From an uncultured Hymenobacter sp. (GTDB lineage: Bacteria; Bacteroidota; Bacteroidia; Cytophagales; Hymenobacteraceae), in contig CAJYPK010000044.1 of NCBI GenBank assembly GCA_913776615.1, forward strand, positions 1 through 64,000: DNA of 64,000 nucleotides, in the 5' to 3' direction. Both the position numbers and the translations under genes were made by a program. Below are positions 8,969 through 17,850 of this stretch, piece after piece. Under the pieces are notes generated by a model. It had not been told where the DNA came from. It did no database searches and was given only the letters and a program-made list of their open reading frames with translations. Each line of letters begins with the position of its first letter. The stretch's first letter is position 1.

Positions 8969-9900
8969 CCGCCCCGCTGGCGCTGGGCTACGCCCTCGAC
9001 CTGGCGCTGGCCGACCCCGAGGGCTGGCCCCACCCCGTGCGCACCTACGGTGCGCTCATCGCCGCCGGCGAGCAACGCCTCAACGCCGGGCCGTACCGCC
9101 TGGCCAAGGGCGCGCTGCTGGCCGGTGGGCTGGTGGGCGGCACGTTCCTCGCCTTCCGCCTGCTCGACAAGCTGGTGCGGCGCCTGCCCGCCCCGCTGGC
9201 CGTGGCCGCGAACGGCACCTGGGTTTTCTACGGGCTGGCCAATACGGGCCTGGTGCGCGAGGGCCGGGCTGTGTTCGCGGTGCTCGACCAGGCGGGGCTG
9301 GCGGCCGGCCGCCGCCAGCTGGCCCGCATCGTGGGGCGCGATACGGCCCGGCTCGATGCTCAGCAGATTCGCACGGCGGTGCTCGAAAGCCTGGCCGAAA
9401 ACCTGAGCGACGGCGTGGTGGCCCCGCTCTGCGCCTACGCCCTGGCCGGCGTGCCCGGCCTGATGGCGTACAAGATGATCAACACCCTCGACTCGATGGT
9501 GGGCTACCGCTCGCCGCGCTACGAGCAGTTTGGCAAGGTTGCCGCCCGCCTCGACGACCTGGCCAACCTGCTGCCCGCCCGCCTCACGGCGGGGCTGCTG
9601 GCAGCTTTGGGCGGCAGCGGGCGGGCTTTTCGGTTTATCGGGAAGTTTGGCGATCAGCACAAAAGCCCCAACGCCGGCTACCCCGAGGCGGCGCTGGCCG
9701 GCGTGCTCGACTGCCGCTTCGGCGGGCCGAATTACTATCACGGCCAGCTCGTACCCAAGCCCTACATCGGCGACAACCCGCGCCCCATCGCCCCCGCCGA
9801 AATCGACCGGGTGGCCCGCCTCAACCACGCCGTGTGCGCGGTGCTGGTGGCCGGCATTATCGGCTTAGGCTGGCTGCGCCACCGGCGGCGGGCTGGCTAG
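8947..9900 (+). CDS. cbiB: Adenosylcobinamide-phosphate synthase (cobalamin biosynthesis protein CbiB)
   Basis: 317 residues. An inner-membrane enzyme that joins aminopropanol (phosphate) to adenosylcobyric acid. Diagnostic motifs are visible: DLALADPEGWPHPVR near the N-terminus, ESLAENLSDGVVAPLC (residues about 148-163), and MINTLDSMVGYRSPRYEQFG. Several hydrophobic segments fit the usual four to five membrane helices. The ATG at 8947 lies inside the end of cobD, indicating translational coupling. The 3' end overlaps the 3' end of the opposite-strand cbiA by 36 bases, an unusual tail-to-tail arrangement. Confidence 0.95.
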   Translation: MDRFTYLAAPLALGYALDLALADPEGWPHPVRTYGALIAAGEQRLNAGPYRLAKGALLAGGLVGGTFLAFRLLDKLVRRLPAPLAVAANGTWVFYGLANTGLVREGRAVFAVLDQAGLAAGRRQLARIVGRDTARLDAQQIRTAVLESLAENLSDGVVAPLCAYALAGVPGLMAYKMINTLDSMVGYRSPRYEQFGKVAARLDDLANLLPARLTAGLLAALGGSGRAFRFIGKFGDQHKSPNAGYPEAALAGVLDCRFGGPNYYHGQLVPKPYIGDNPRPIAPAEIDRVARLNHAVCAVLVAGIIGLGWLRHRRRAG

Positions 9901-11214
9901 CAGGGCCTCGATAAAGGCCGGGCTTTCGCCCCAGTAGAGGTGCACGTAGGAGGCCCAGACGTTGGCCTGCCGGTAGAGCGGCGCGGCCACCGCCGCCCCC
10001 TTGGCGTTGGTCACGACGGCCGGCGCGGGCGTCAGGCCGTGGTCGGCCAGGGTGGAGTAATGAAACTCGTGCCCGCTGATGGTCAGCCCATTCCAGGCTA
10101 CCGTGCGGTAGCCCAGCGTGAGCCGCGCCCCGACCATCGACGTAGCGCAGGGCAAAGCGCCCACCATCGCGAACGGCTGCCCCTGGGCATCGATGAGTTG
10201 CTGGCCCAGGTACATGAAGCCGCCGCACTCGGCGTAGGCCCGGCCGCCCCCGGCGCAGTACGCGGCAATGCTGGCCCGCATGCTCGCATTGTCGCTCAGC
10301 GCCCCGGCAAACAGCTCGGGATAGCCGCCGGGCAAATACAGAAAATCGGTGCCGGGGGGCAGCGCCGCGTCGGCCAGCGGGCTGAAGTACGTAACCTCGC
10401 CCAGCCGGGCCAGGGCCGCCAGGTTTTGGTGGTAGGTGAAGGTGAACGCCGCATCACGGGCCACGGCAATGCGGCGCGGGGCCGGGCCAGCCGCGACCGG
10501 CGCGGGCGGGGCCGGCGGCGGGGCGACCGTGCGCGTCACGGCCAGCAGGCGGTCGAGGTCCACGGTCTGGGGCAGGGCATCGGCCAGCGCGTCCACGATG
10601 GCCTCGTACTGCACGGCGGCATCAATCGACAAGCCCAGGTGGCGCGAGGGAATAACAAATTGCGGATTACTAGGCAAATACCCCAGCGGCTCCACGCCCA
10701 CGTCTTCGCAGGCCTCGCGTAGGAAGCGGTAGTGCGAATCCGTATTCACGAAGTTGAAAATGGCCCCCACCAGCCGGATGCCGGGGTAAAAGTTCTTGAA
10801 CCCAAACAGCAGCGGGGCCACCGAGTAGGCCATTGCCTTGGCATTGACGACCAGCACCACCGGAATCCCCAGCTGCTCGGCCACGTCGGCGGCGCTGCCG
10901 CGCATGCGGTCGGCCCCGTCGAACAAGCCCATCACGCCCTCCACCACGGCCACGTCGGCCGCCGCCAGCGCCCCGGCGTACGTGGCCTGCGCGTGCCCCA
11001 CCGAGGCCATGAACAAGTCGAGGTTGAGGCTGGGCCGGCCCGCCGCCTGGGTGTGGTGGTGGGTGTCGAGGTAGTCGGGGCCGCACTTGAAGGGCTGCAC
11101 CACCAGCCCCCGCCGGGCCAGGGCGCGCAGCAAACCCAGCGTGAGGGTAGTTTTACCGCTGCCACTGCTGGGCGCGGCCAGCAGAAACTGGGATTTTTCG
11201 AGGGAAGCAGGCAT
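9865..11214 (-). CDS. cbiA: Cobyrinate a,c-diamide synthase
   Basis: 449 residues from the ATG at 11212-11214; an earlier in-frame start at 11259 would add 15 residues with no support. The enzyme amidates the a and c carboxylates of cobyrinic acid with ATP and glutamine. The N-terminal ATPase domain has P-loop APSSGSGKTT at residues 14-23 and the conserved GPDYLDTHHH. The C-terminal amidotransferase domain has AYAECGGFMYLG with the nucleophilic Cys and a His in SGHEFHYS. It acts before CobQ. It is encoded on the strand opposite the rest of the locus, converging on cbiB with a 36-base overlap of coding sequence. Confidence 0.95.
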   Translation of the reverse strand: MPASLEKSQFLLAAPSSGSGKTTLTLGLLRALARRGLVVQPFKCGPDYLDTHHHTQAAGRPSLNLDLFMASVGHAQATYAGALAAADVAVVEGVMGLFDGADRMRGSAADVAEQLGIPVVLVVNAKAMAYSVAPLLFGFKNFYPGIRLVGAIFNFVNTDSHYRFLREACEDVGVEPLGYLPSNPQFVIPSRHLGLSIDAAVQYEAIVDALADALPQTVDLDRLLAVTRTVAPPPAPPAPVAAGPAPRRIAVARDAAFTFTYHQNLAALARLGEVTYFSPLADAALPPGTDFLYLPGGYPELFAGALSDNASMRASIAAYCAGGGRAYAECGGFMYLGQQLIDAQGQPFAMVGALPCATSMVGARLTLGYRTVAWNGLTISGHEFHYSTLADHGLTPAPAVVTNAKGAAVAAPLYRQANVWASYVHLYWGESPAFIEALLASPPPVAQPA

Positions 11215-11331
11215 GGAAAGCAGGAAAGGCGCGAGCTTTGCGAGGCGGGCCGGGGCCAACCAGTAGTGGCCCGCTACAGGCCCGCCGCTTGATTTTGCTT
11301 GTTTCTAGAGAGGTTTTCAACTTCTTCAATA

Positions 11332-11416
11332 GAATTAAAAATGAAAAATGAGGAATTAAAAATGGACAACCCATTGACCTGCAAATTTTTAATTCCTCAT
11401 TTTTAATTTTTAATTC
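11332..11416. repeat. AT-rich inverted repeat
   Basis: Two 32-base arms (11332-11363 and 11385-11416) that match at 31 of 32 positions and are built from the words GAATTAAAAATG and AATGAGGAATTAAAAAT. A 21-base centre separates them. Its composition stands out sharply from the GC-rich neighbours. It lies in the divergent spacer between cbiA and the next gene, so it may affect the promoters of both. Confidence 0.75.
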
Positions 11417-11452
11417 ACCCCAAAGGGGTACACAACTCGGAAACCGCACTAA

Positions 11453-12013
11453 ATGGCCCTGTACGTGATTTCGGGCGGCCCCGGGGCCGGCAAAACTACA
11501 CTGCTGACGGCCCTGCACCGGGCGGGCTTCGCCGTGGTGCCGGAGGCGTCGCGGGCGCTCATTCAGGAGCAGGTGGCGCGGGGCAGCGGGCTGCTGCCCT
11601 GGCTCGACCTGGGCGGCTTTGCCGAGCTGGCGCGGGCGCGCATGGTGGCCCAGCACGCAGCGGCTAGCTCATCCGCCGGCCCCGTTTTCTTCGACCGGGG
11701 CCTGCCCGATCTGCTCGCCTACCTGGAGGTGGCGGGCCAGCCGGTACCGGCGGCCATCCGGGCGGCCGTGGCGGCGCATCCCTACCAGGCGCCGGTTTTG
11801 CTGGCCCCGCCCTGGCCTGAGATCTACGTCAACGACGCCGAGCGCTGGCAAACCTTGGCCGAGGCCGAAGCCCTCTACCACGCCCTGCGCCGCACCTACC
11901 AGGCCCTGGGCTACCCGGTGCTCGACCTGCCCCGCGCCCCGGTGGCGGCGCGGGTAGCCTTCGTGCGCCACGTGCTGGGTACCGGGCCCCACCGGGCGCG
12001 CCCGGCTATTTGA
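11453..12013 (+). CDS. P-loop ATPase/kinase-like protein (AAA_28 type)
   Basis: 186 residues. The Walker A motif is GGPGAGKTT (residues 8-16). Further on are VPEASRALIQEQ and FFDRGLPDLLAYL, the pattern of the AAA_28 group of small P-loop NTPases, which includes the kinase domain of NadR-type proteins. The C-terminal half has LPRAPVAARVAFV, matching the D/V-P-x-x-x-V-x-R-V end of that group. The substrate is unknown. It sits between cbiA and the cobalamin riboswitch. That placement makes a link to corrinoid metabolism possible, but none is known to me, and a chance neighbour is equally likely. Confidence 0.8.
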   Translation: MALYVISGGPGAGKTTLLTALHRAGFAVVPEASRALIQEQVARGSGLLPWLDLGGFAELARARMVAQHAAASSSAGPVFFDRGLPDLLAYLEVAGQPVPAAIRAAVAAHPYQAPVLLAPPWPEIYVNDAERWQTLAEAEALYHALRRTYQALGYPVLDLPRAPVAARVAFVRHVLGTGPHRARPAI

Positions 12014-12016
12014 GCC

Positions 12017-12024
12017 TACCTTTG
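12017..12024 (+). promoter_or_regulatory. -7 promoter box upstream of the cobalamin riboswitch (TACCTTTG)
   Basis: An exact TAnnTTTG box directly after the stop codon of the preceding gene and 12 bases before the riboswitch. Transcription should start close to 12030, placing the aptamer at the very 5' end of the btuF-btuC-btuD-btuB transcript. No strong -33 box was seen. Confidence 0.6.
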
Positions 12025-12035
12025 TACCAGCAAAT

Positions 12036-12206
12036 GGTCGGGGCTCTCGCGGTGCGGGGCCCCGTGAAAAGGGAAGCCGGTGCAAATCCGGGACAGTCTC
12101 CGCTGCTGTAACCCCTCCACCAAACCGACTGATACTCAGGCACCACTGTTTTCAGCAGAAAATGGGAAGGTCATCAGTCGGCGGGGAAGTCAGAAGACCT
12201 GCCACT
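12036..12206 (+). promoter_or_regulatory. Cobalamin (adenosylcobalamin) riboswitch
   Basis: The conserved B12-box elements are all present in order: GGGAAGCCGGTGCAAATCCGG at 12071-12091, then GGACAGTC and CCGCTGCTGTAACC, and the closing GAAGTCAGAAGACCTGCC at 12186-12203. The segment between them can form the variable peripheral stems. The first gene, btuF, begins at 12251, only about 45 bases after the aptamer, and no separate terminator hairpin with a T run is visible. Control of translation start is therefore the more likely mechanism (inference). Ligand binding should shut off corrinoid uptake and the downstream genes. Confidence 0.95.
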
Positions 12207-12250
12207 TGCTACATACAGTCCTGGCTTTCGGTAGAAAAGCTCGTCGTACC

Positions 12251-13474
12251 ATGCCCCACTCACTGCTACCCACCGGCCGGGCCGGTGGCGTACCCGCTCT
12301 TTTTTCGTTTTTCCGGCGCGGCCCGCTCGCGCTTTTGCTGCTCGGTCCGCTGGCTGGCCAGGGGCAGGCGACCAACCCCGCGAAAGCCGTCGCTAAGCCG
12401 GTGGCCGCCCAGCCCGCCACCCGGGGCCGCACCACGGTCGATTTTGCCAAGGGTTTCACCATCAGCTACGTGCCGGGGGGCAAGGTGATCACCATCCTGA
12501 GCCCATTCGAGCAAAAAACTACCGCCACGCGCTACCTGCTGGTGCCCCGCGGGGCCGCCCGCCCGGCGGGCTACGCCGACGCCATCGTGCTGGAAACGCC
12601 CATCCGCACGCTGGTGGGCTTGTCGTCGATGCACGTGGCGCTGGCCGACTTTCTGGGGGCCGCCGACGTGCTGGTAGGGCTGGGCAGCTTCAAATACGCC
12701 TCGGCCCCGCGGGTGCGGCAGCGCATCGCGGCGGGCAAAATCATCGAGGCTGGCCAGGGCAAGGAGCTTAACAACGAGCAGCTTATCGCCCAGCACCCCG
12801 ACCTGGTAATGGCCACCGGCTGGCCCGGCGAGGGCCTCGCCCGCTACCAAACGCTGCAAGCAGCCGGGGTGCCGGTCATGATTAATTCGGAGTGGGTGGA
12901 ATCGACCCCGCTGGGCCGCGCCGAGTGGGTGAAAGTGATGGCCGCCCTGCTCAACAAGGAAGATGTGGTCAACCAAAAGTTTGGCCAGGTGGTGCGCGAC
13001 TACCAGCGGCTGGCCGCCCTGGGCCGCCGGGCCGCTCGCAAGCCGCGGGTGGTGGTGGGCCTGCCCTTCAAGGACGTGTGGCACGTACCCGACGCCGACA
13101 GCTACATGGCCCAGTTTCTGCGCGATGCGGGCGCTACCTACCAGTGGGACAAGACGAAGTCGCCGCAGGGCAGCCTGGCGCTTTCCTTCGAGGCCGTAGC
13201 CCCGGTCGCCCTCACCGCCGATTACTGGCTGCAAACCGGCACGGCCACTACCCAGGCCGAAATCGCGGCCCAGGACGCCCGCTACGCCGCCTTCGCGCCC
13301 TTCAAGTCAGGCCGCCTCTACAACAACAACCGGCGCACCAACGCCCAGGGCTCCAACGACTACTGGGAGTCGGGGGCGGTGCGGCCCGACCTGGTTTTAT
13401 CCGATCTGATCAAGATTCTGCACCCCGAGCTGCTGCCCACCTGGCAGCTGTTCTACTACCAGCAAGTGAAGTGA
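12251..13474 (+). CDS. btuF: Corrinoid ABC transporter substrate-binding protein
   Basis: 407 residues from the ATG at 12251; the open frame extends upstream to 12080, but those codons lie within the riboswitch. The N-terminus carries an Arg-containing region and a hydrophobic core (LALLLLGPLAGQGQA), read as a signal peptide without a lipobox. The body is a periplasmic-binding domain of the Fe3+-siderophore/B12 type (VGLSSMHVALADFLGAADVLVGLG; HPDLVMATGW). It would deliver corrinoid from the periplasm to BtuCD. The placement directly behind the cobalamin riboswitch supports a corrinoid substrate rather than iron-siderophore. Its stop codon overlaps the GTG start of btuC. Confidence 0.9.
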   Translation: MPHSLLPTGRAGGVPALFSFFRRGPLALLLLGPLAGQGQATNPAKAVAKPVAAQPATRGRTTVDFAKGFTISYVPGGKVITILSPFEQKTTATRYLLVPRGAARPAGYADAIVLETPIRTLVGLSSMHVALADFLGAADVLVGLGSFKYASAPRVRQRIAAGKIIEAGQGKELNNEQLIAQHPDLVMATGWPGEGLARYQTLQAAGVPVMINSEWVESTPLGRAEWVKVMAALLNKEDVVNQKFGQVVRDYQRLAALGRRAARKPRVVVGLPFKDVWHVPDADSYMAQFLRDAGATYQWDKTKSPQGSLALSFEAVAPVALTADYWLQTGTATTQAEIAAQDARYAAFAPFKSGRLYNNNRRTNAQGSNDYWESGAVRPDLVLSDLIKILHPELLPTWQLFYYQQVK

Positions 13475-14556
13475 GGCCCGACCAACTTTCGCCCGCGCCC
13501 CCGGCGGCGGGTACTGACCCGCGCCGCCCGGCCTGGCTGCTGGCCCTGACGGGGCTCGTGCTGCTGGGCTTCGTGCTCGACATTGCGCTGGGGCCGGTGC
13601 GCATTCCGGTGGCGGCGGTGGTGAAAATCTTGCTCGGCCAGCCGACCGATAATCCGGCTTGGACGTTCATCGTGCGCGAAATCCGCCTGCCCAAAGCCCT
13701 CACGGCCCTGGCCGTAGGCAGTGGGCTGGCCGTGAGCGGCTTGCAGATGCAGACGCTGTTTCGCAACCCGCTGGCCGGGCCGTCGGTGCTGGGTCTCACG
13801 GCCGGGGCCGGCCTGGGCGTGGCCGCCGTGATGCTGGCCGGCGGCGGCGTAGCCAACGGCTTTGCCATTCGGGCGCTGGGGCTGGGCGGCAGCTGGACGC
13901 TGGTACTCGCCGCCACGGTCGGTGCGGCGCTGGTGATGACGCTGGTGCTGGCCCTGTCGGCGCGGGTGCGCGACAACGTGGTGCTGCTCATTGTGGGGCT
14001 GATGATTGCCAGCGTCACCGGGGCCATCGTCAGCCTTTGGCAGTATTTCAGCGCCCCCGAGCAAATTCAGGAGTACTTGCTCTGGACGTTTGGCTCGCTG
14101 GGCGGCGTGGTGGGCAGCCACCTGGCCGTGCTGGCGGCGGTGGTCACGGTGGGGCTGGTGCTGGCCTTCGCTTCGGCCAAGCCGCTGAATGCCTTATTGC
14201 TCGGGGAAAATTACGCCCGCAGCATGGGCCTGGTAGTGGGGCGCTCGCGCACGCTCATCATTGCCAGCACGAGTTTGCTGGCGGGGGCCATCACGGCGTT
14301 CTGCGGGCCGATTGGCTTCGTGGGCATTGCCGTGCCGCACCTCACGCGGGCCCTGCTGCGCACCGCCGACCACCGCCTGCTGCTGCCCGCCGCCTGCCTG
14401 GCCGGGGCGGCCCTCACCCTGGCCTGCGACTGCGTGGCCCAGCTGCCCGGCAGCCAAACCTCCCTGCCCCTGAGCGTGGTAACCTCGCTGCTGGGCGCGC
14501 CGGTGGTGCTGTGGGTGGTGCTGCGCCGCCAAAACATCCGCTCTTCCCTCACCTGA
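13471..14556 (+). CDS. btuC: Corrinoid ABC transporter permease (FecCD family)
   Basis: 361 residues from a GTG at 13471 that overlaps the btuF stop (GTGA). The protein has about ten hydrophobic helices. FecCD hallmarks are seen: LPKALTALAVGSGLAVSGL, the motif QTLFRNPLAGPSVLGLTAGAG, and GPIGFVGIAVPHLTR near the C-terminus. It forms the transmembrane channel with BtuD. Earlier in-frame starts would lie inside btuF in another frame and are not supported. The stop TGA shares bases with the ATG of btuD. Confidence 0.93.
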   Translation: MRPDQLSPAPPAAGTDPRRPAWLLALTGLVLLGFVLDIALGPVRIPVAAVVKILLGQPTDNPAWTFIVREIRLPKALTALAVGSGLAVSGLQMQTLFRNPLAGPSVLGLTAGAGLGVAAVMLAGGGVANGFAIRALGLGGSWTLVLAATVGAALVMTLVLALSARVRDNVVLLIVGLMIASVTGAIVSLWQYFSAPEQIQEYLLWTFGSLGGVVGSHLAVLAAVVTVGLVLAFASAKPLNALLLGENYARSMGLVVGRSRTLIIASTSLLAGAITAFCGPIGFVGIAVPHLTRALLRTADHRLLLPAACLAGAALTLACDCVAQLPGSQTSLPLSVVTSLLGAPVVLWVVLRRQNIRSSLT

Positions 14557-15584
14557 TGCCCCCTCCCCTCCCCGCGCCGCTGCTCACCGCTGCCGACCTG
14601 GTGGTGGGCTACGCCGCCCAAAAAGTATCTCGGCCGGTGGCCGGCCCCTTGCAGCTGAGCCTGTGGCCCGGCGAGTTGGTGTGCCTGCTGGGGCCCAACG
14701 GGGCCGGCAAGTCAACGCTGCTGCGCACGCTAGCCGGCTTGCAGCCCCCGCTGAGCGGGCAGCTGGGCGTGGCCGGGCAGTCGCTGGCTGGCCTGAGCGC
14801 GCCCGCCCGGGCGCGCCAGCTCAGCATCGTGCTCACCGACCGCCTCGACGTCGGCAACCTCACCGTGCGGGAGCTGGTGCGCCTGGGCCGCTACCCCCAC
14901 ACCGGCTGGCTGGGCGGGCTGACGGCCCACGACGAAGCCCAGGTGCAAGCCGCCCTGCACGCCACCGGCACCGCGGCCTTCGCCGCCCGCCCGGTGGGCG
15001 AGCTCAGCGATGGCGAGCGCCAGAAGGTACTGCTGGCCCGCGCCCTGGCCCAGGATACGCCGGTGGTGCTGCTCGACGAGCCCACCGCCCACCTCGACCT
15101 CCCCAACCGCGTGGCGCTCATGCGCTTGCTGCACCACCTGGCCCGCCAGACGGGCAAGGCCATCTTACTCTCGACCCACGAGCTCGACCTGGCCCTGCAA
15201 GCCGCCGACCGCGTGTGGCTGCTGCCCGCCGGGGGCGCGCTGCACGCGGGCACGCCCGAAGACCTGGTACTCAGCGGAGCATTTGCGGCGGCGTTCGTGC
15301 ACGAGGGGCTGGCGTTTGATGCGGCCACGGGCACGTTTGCCCTGCACGCGCCCACCGGCCCGGCCGTGCAGCTGGTGGGCGACGGGGCCGCCGCCTTCTG
15401 GACGCGCCGGGCACTGGAGCGCGAGGGCTTCGTGCCCACCACCGCGCCCGCCCCCCTATGCGTGACGGTGCCGCCCCCCGGCGCAACCGGCTGGCTGAGC
15501 CAGGTGGCCGACCAGCCGCCCCAGGCGCACGCCACGGTGGCCGAGCTACTGCGGGCACTGCGTCGGGGGCCAGCCCAACCCTAA
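14556..15584 (+). CDS. btuD: Corrinoid ABC transporter ATP-binding protein with C-terminal extension
   Basis: 342 residues, ATG at 14556 overlapping the btuC stop (ATGA type). Walker A is GPNGAGKST, the signature is LSDGERQK (a variant of LSGGQ) and Walker B is VVLLDEPTAHLD, with the switch His in STHELDLAL. It powers BtuC-mediated uptake. Typical BtuD/FecE proteins end near 250 residues; this one carries roughly 95 extra residues after the ATPase core (GDGAAAFWTRRALEREGF and onward), perhaps a small regulatory domain. The extension is on the same frame with unbroken codon use, so it is not an artefact. The 3' end is 41 bases from btuB. Confidence 0.93.
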   Translation: MPPPLPAPLLTAADLVVGYAAQKVSRPVAGPLQLSLWPGELVCLLGPNGAGKSTLLRTLAGLQPPLSGQLGVAGQSLAGLSAPARARQLSIVLTDRLDVGNLTVRELVRLGRYPHTGWLGGLTAHDEAQVQAALHATGTAAFAARPVGELSDGERQKVLLARALAQDTPVVLLDEPTAHLDLPNRVALMRLLHHLARQTGKAILLSTHELDLALQAADRVWLLPAGGALHAGTPEDLVLSGAFAAAFVHEGLAFDAATGTFALHAPTGPAVQLVGDGAAAFWTRRALEREGFVPTTAPAPLCVTVPPPGATGWLSQVADQPPQAHATVAELLRALRRGPAQP

Positions 15585-15625
15585 GCTTATCCAACCTTCA
15601 TTTTTTAGCTAATAATCTGCTAGTT

Positions 15626-17848
15626 ATGACCTCAACTTTTTCCAAAAAATCCGCTAAGAGCTATCACCGGGAGCTGCAACTTGCGCTGGGTACCCTGCTG
15701 GCCTGCGGCACCGTGCGCGGTGCCCAGGCCCAGATGCTGGCCGACACGCTCAAGCGCCAGAGCCTGGGCGAGGTAGTAGTCACGGCCACCCGCTCGGCTA
15801 CCGAGCGCAGCCGCGTGCCGCAGCAGGTGCAGGTAATTACTCAGCGGGAAATCCGGGCTACGCCCGGCCAGGAATTTACCGACGTGCTCAAGAAGAATGC
15901 CTCGGTCGACATCGTGCAGTACCCGGGCCTGCTGGCGGGCGTCGGCATTCGCGGGTTTCGGCCCCAGACCAGCGGCCTCAACCAGCGCGCCCTGCTGCTC
16001 GTGGATGGCCGCCCGGCCGGCACCAGTAACCTGGCCACTCTCGATTTGGGCAGCGTGGAGCGGGTGGAAGTGCTGAAGGGGCCAGCCTCGGCGCTCTACG
16101 GCTCGCAGGCCATGGGCGGGGTCGTAAACGTGATTACCCGCCACTCGCGCGGGCCGGTGCGCTCGACGCTCTCGGCCGAGTACGGCAGCTACCAGACGTT
16201 TAAGTTCGGCGGGGCCACGGGCGGCAACCTCACCAAAAACCTTGATTTTGACTTGTCGCTGCTGATGTTTGACCGCGCCCAGGATTATAAGCTGGGCCAG
16301 GGTGGCATCTTCCGCCGCTGGCTCGACGGCAATTACGCCACCAAAACCTACGGCGACGGCACTACCCTTACCACCGACGACGCCCGCGCCGACGACCAGC
16401 GCCGCGCCTTCACCAAGCTCAATTACTACTCGGGGGCGCTGCGCCTGGGCTACCAGCTCGGCGAGCACTGGCACGTGGACGTGCGCGGCGAGCGCTTCGT
16501 GGCCCGCAACGTACAGTCGCCCAACGACCTTTTCTACGGCGACCTGGGCAGCTCCACCAAGGACATCGAGCGCCAGAACCTCGACCTGAGCGCCACCGGC
16601 GACTACGCCAGCCACCAGCTGTTTGTGCGCGGCTACACCTCGCAGGAAACCAACAACAACAACACGCTCTACAGCGGCAACACGGCCATCGCGCCCTACC
16701 GCTCGTTTCAGAGCCAGTATCTCTGGAAAGGTTTTCAGGTTAAAGACCTTATCAAGTTGGGCCGGCAGCGCATTACGGTGGGCGTGGACCACAACGAGGC
16801 GACCAGCAACTCGCTGCGCTTCGCCGCTACGGGTGCCAACCTGGCGCCCTACAACCCTAACTACGAGCTTAATACCACTGGCCTCTACGCCCAGGGCCAG
16901 CTGAGTTTGCTGGCCGACAGGCTCATCCTCACGCCCGGCGTGCGCTATGACTTCATCACCTACAACGTAAAGGCGACCGACCTGCTCACCACCTTCAAGC
17001 CCGGCAAAACCACCAATCCCTTCTTCAGTCCCAGCCTGGGAGCGCAGGTGGAGGTGGTAGAGGGGCTGCGGGCGCACGCCACCATCGGCCGCGCCTACGT
17101 GACGCCCGACGCCTACAACGTGGCCGGTTACTCGCAAACCACGCCCAACGCCAGCAACCAAGTGTCTATCACCCAAGGCAATGCCGACCTCAAAAACGAG
17201 AGCAGCGTCACCTGGGATGCCGGCCTGCGCTACGGCCAGCCCAATGGCGGCTTCTCGGCCGACGCCACGTTCTTCTCGACCCAGGTGCAAAACCGCATCA
17301 CCACCCGCACCACCAACCCGACGAACGAAACCACGCCCGAGGGCTACCGCGTAGCCTCGCGCACCACCTACGTCAATGCCAACGACAGCCGCATCCGCGG
17401 CCTGGAGGCGGAAGCCGGCTACGACTTCGGCACGCTCGCCGACAACCGCTATTCGCTGCGGGCGTTTGCGGGCGGCACGAGCATTTTCAAGGCCGAAGAC
17501 GTGACTAATAACACGAATGGCTCGCAGACCACCCGCGCCATCTACAACGTGGCCAAGCTCAGCGGCAACTACGGCATCGCTTACAGCAATACCCGCAACG
17601 GCCTGAGCGCCCGCCTGGCCGGCCACTACGTCGGCCGCCGCAAGGATACCGACTTCACCGACGTGCAATCGCCCCAGATCGAGTACCCGCGCTACATGAC
17701 CTTGGACTTCTCGGCGGGCTATACCTTCGCCGGTAAGCACACTATTGCGTTGCTACTCAACAACCTGACCGACGAAAACTACTACGAAAAGCGCGGCTAC
17801 AACCTGCCGGGCCGCAACATCTCGGGCCGCTACAGCATTACCTTCTAG
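15626..17848 (+). CDS. btuB: TonB-dependent corrinoid receptor
   Basis: 740 residues from the ATG at 15626. A signal peptide ending AQAQ is followed by a TonB-box-like segment (GEVVVTATR), a plug domain (IRGFRPQT, LLLVDGRPAG, VERVEVLKGPASALYGSQAMGGVVNVITR) and a large beta barrel that ends with the expected C-terminal aromatic (YSITF). It carries corrinoids across the outer membrane, driven by TonB. Its location within the riboswitch-led transcript, directly after btuFCD and 2 bases before cobU, identifies the substrate. No SusD partner is present. Confidence 0.93.
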   Translation: MTSTFSKKSAKSYHRELQLALGTLLACGTVRGAQAQMLADTLKRQSLGEVVVTATRSATERSRVPQQVQVITQREIRATPGQEFTDVLKKNASVDIVQYPGLLAGVGIRGFRPQTSGLNQRALLLVDGRPAGTSNLATLDLGSVERVEVLKGPASALYGSQAMGGVVNVITRHSRGPVRSTLSAEYGSYQTFKFGGATGGNLTKNLDFDLSLLMFDRAQDYKLGQGGIFRRWLDGNYATKTYGDGTTLTTDDARADDQRRAFTKLNYYSGALRLGYQLGEHWHVDVRGERFVARNVQSPNDLFYGDLGSSTKDIERQNLDLSATGDYASHQLFVRGYTSQETNNNNTLYSGNTAIAPYRSFQSQYLWKGFQVKDLIKLGRQRITVGVDHNEATSNSLRFAATGANLAPYNPNYELNTTGLYAQGQLSLLADRLILTPGVRYDFITYNVKATDLLTTFKPGKTTNPFFSPSLGAQVEVVEGLRAHATIGRAYVTPDAYNVAGYSQTTPNASNQVSITQGNADLKNESSVTWDAGLRYGQPNGGFSADATFFSTQVQNRITTRTTNPTNETTPEGYRVASRTTYVNANDSRIRGLEAEAGYDFGTLADNRYSLRAFAGGTSIFKAEDVTNNTNGSQTTRAIYNVAKLSGNYGIAYSNTRNGLSARLAGHYVGRRKDTDFTDVQSPQIEYPRYMTLDFSAGYTFAGKHTIALLLNNLTDENYYEKRGYNLPGRNISGRYSITF

Positions 17849-17850
17849 CC

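Noticed and set aside
15632..17740. Open frame of 702 codons antisense to btuB
   Set aside because: A shadow of the receptor gene; no signal, domain or start context. The btuB reading has plug and barrel motifs.
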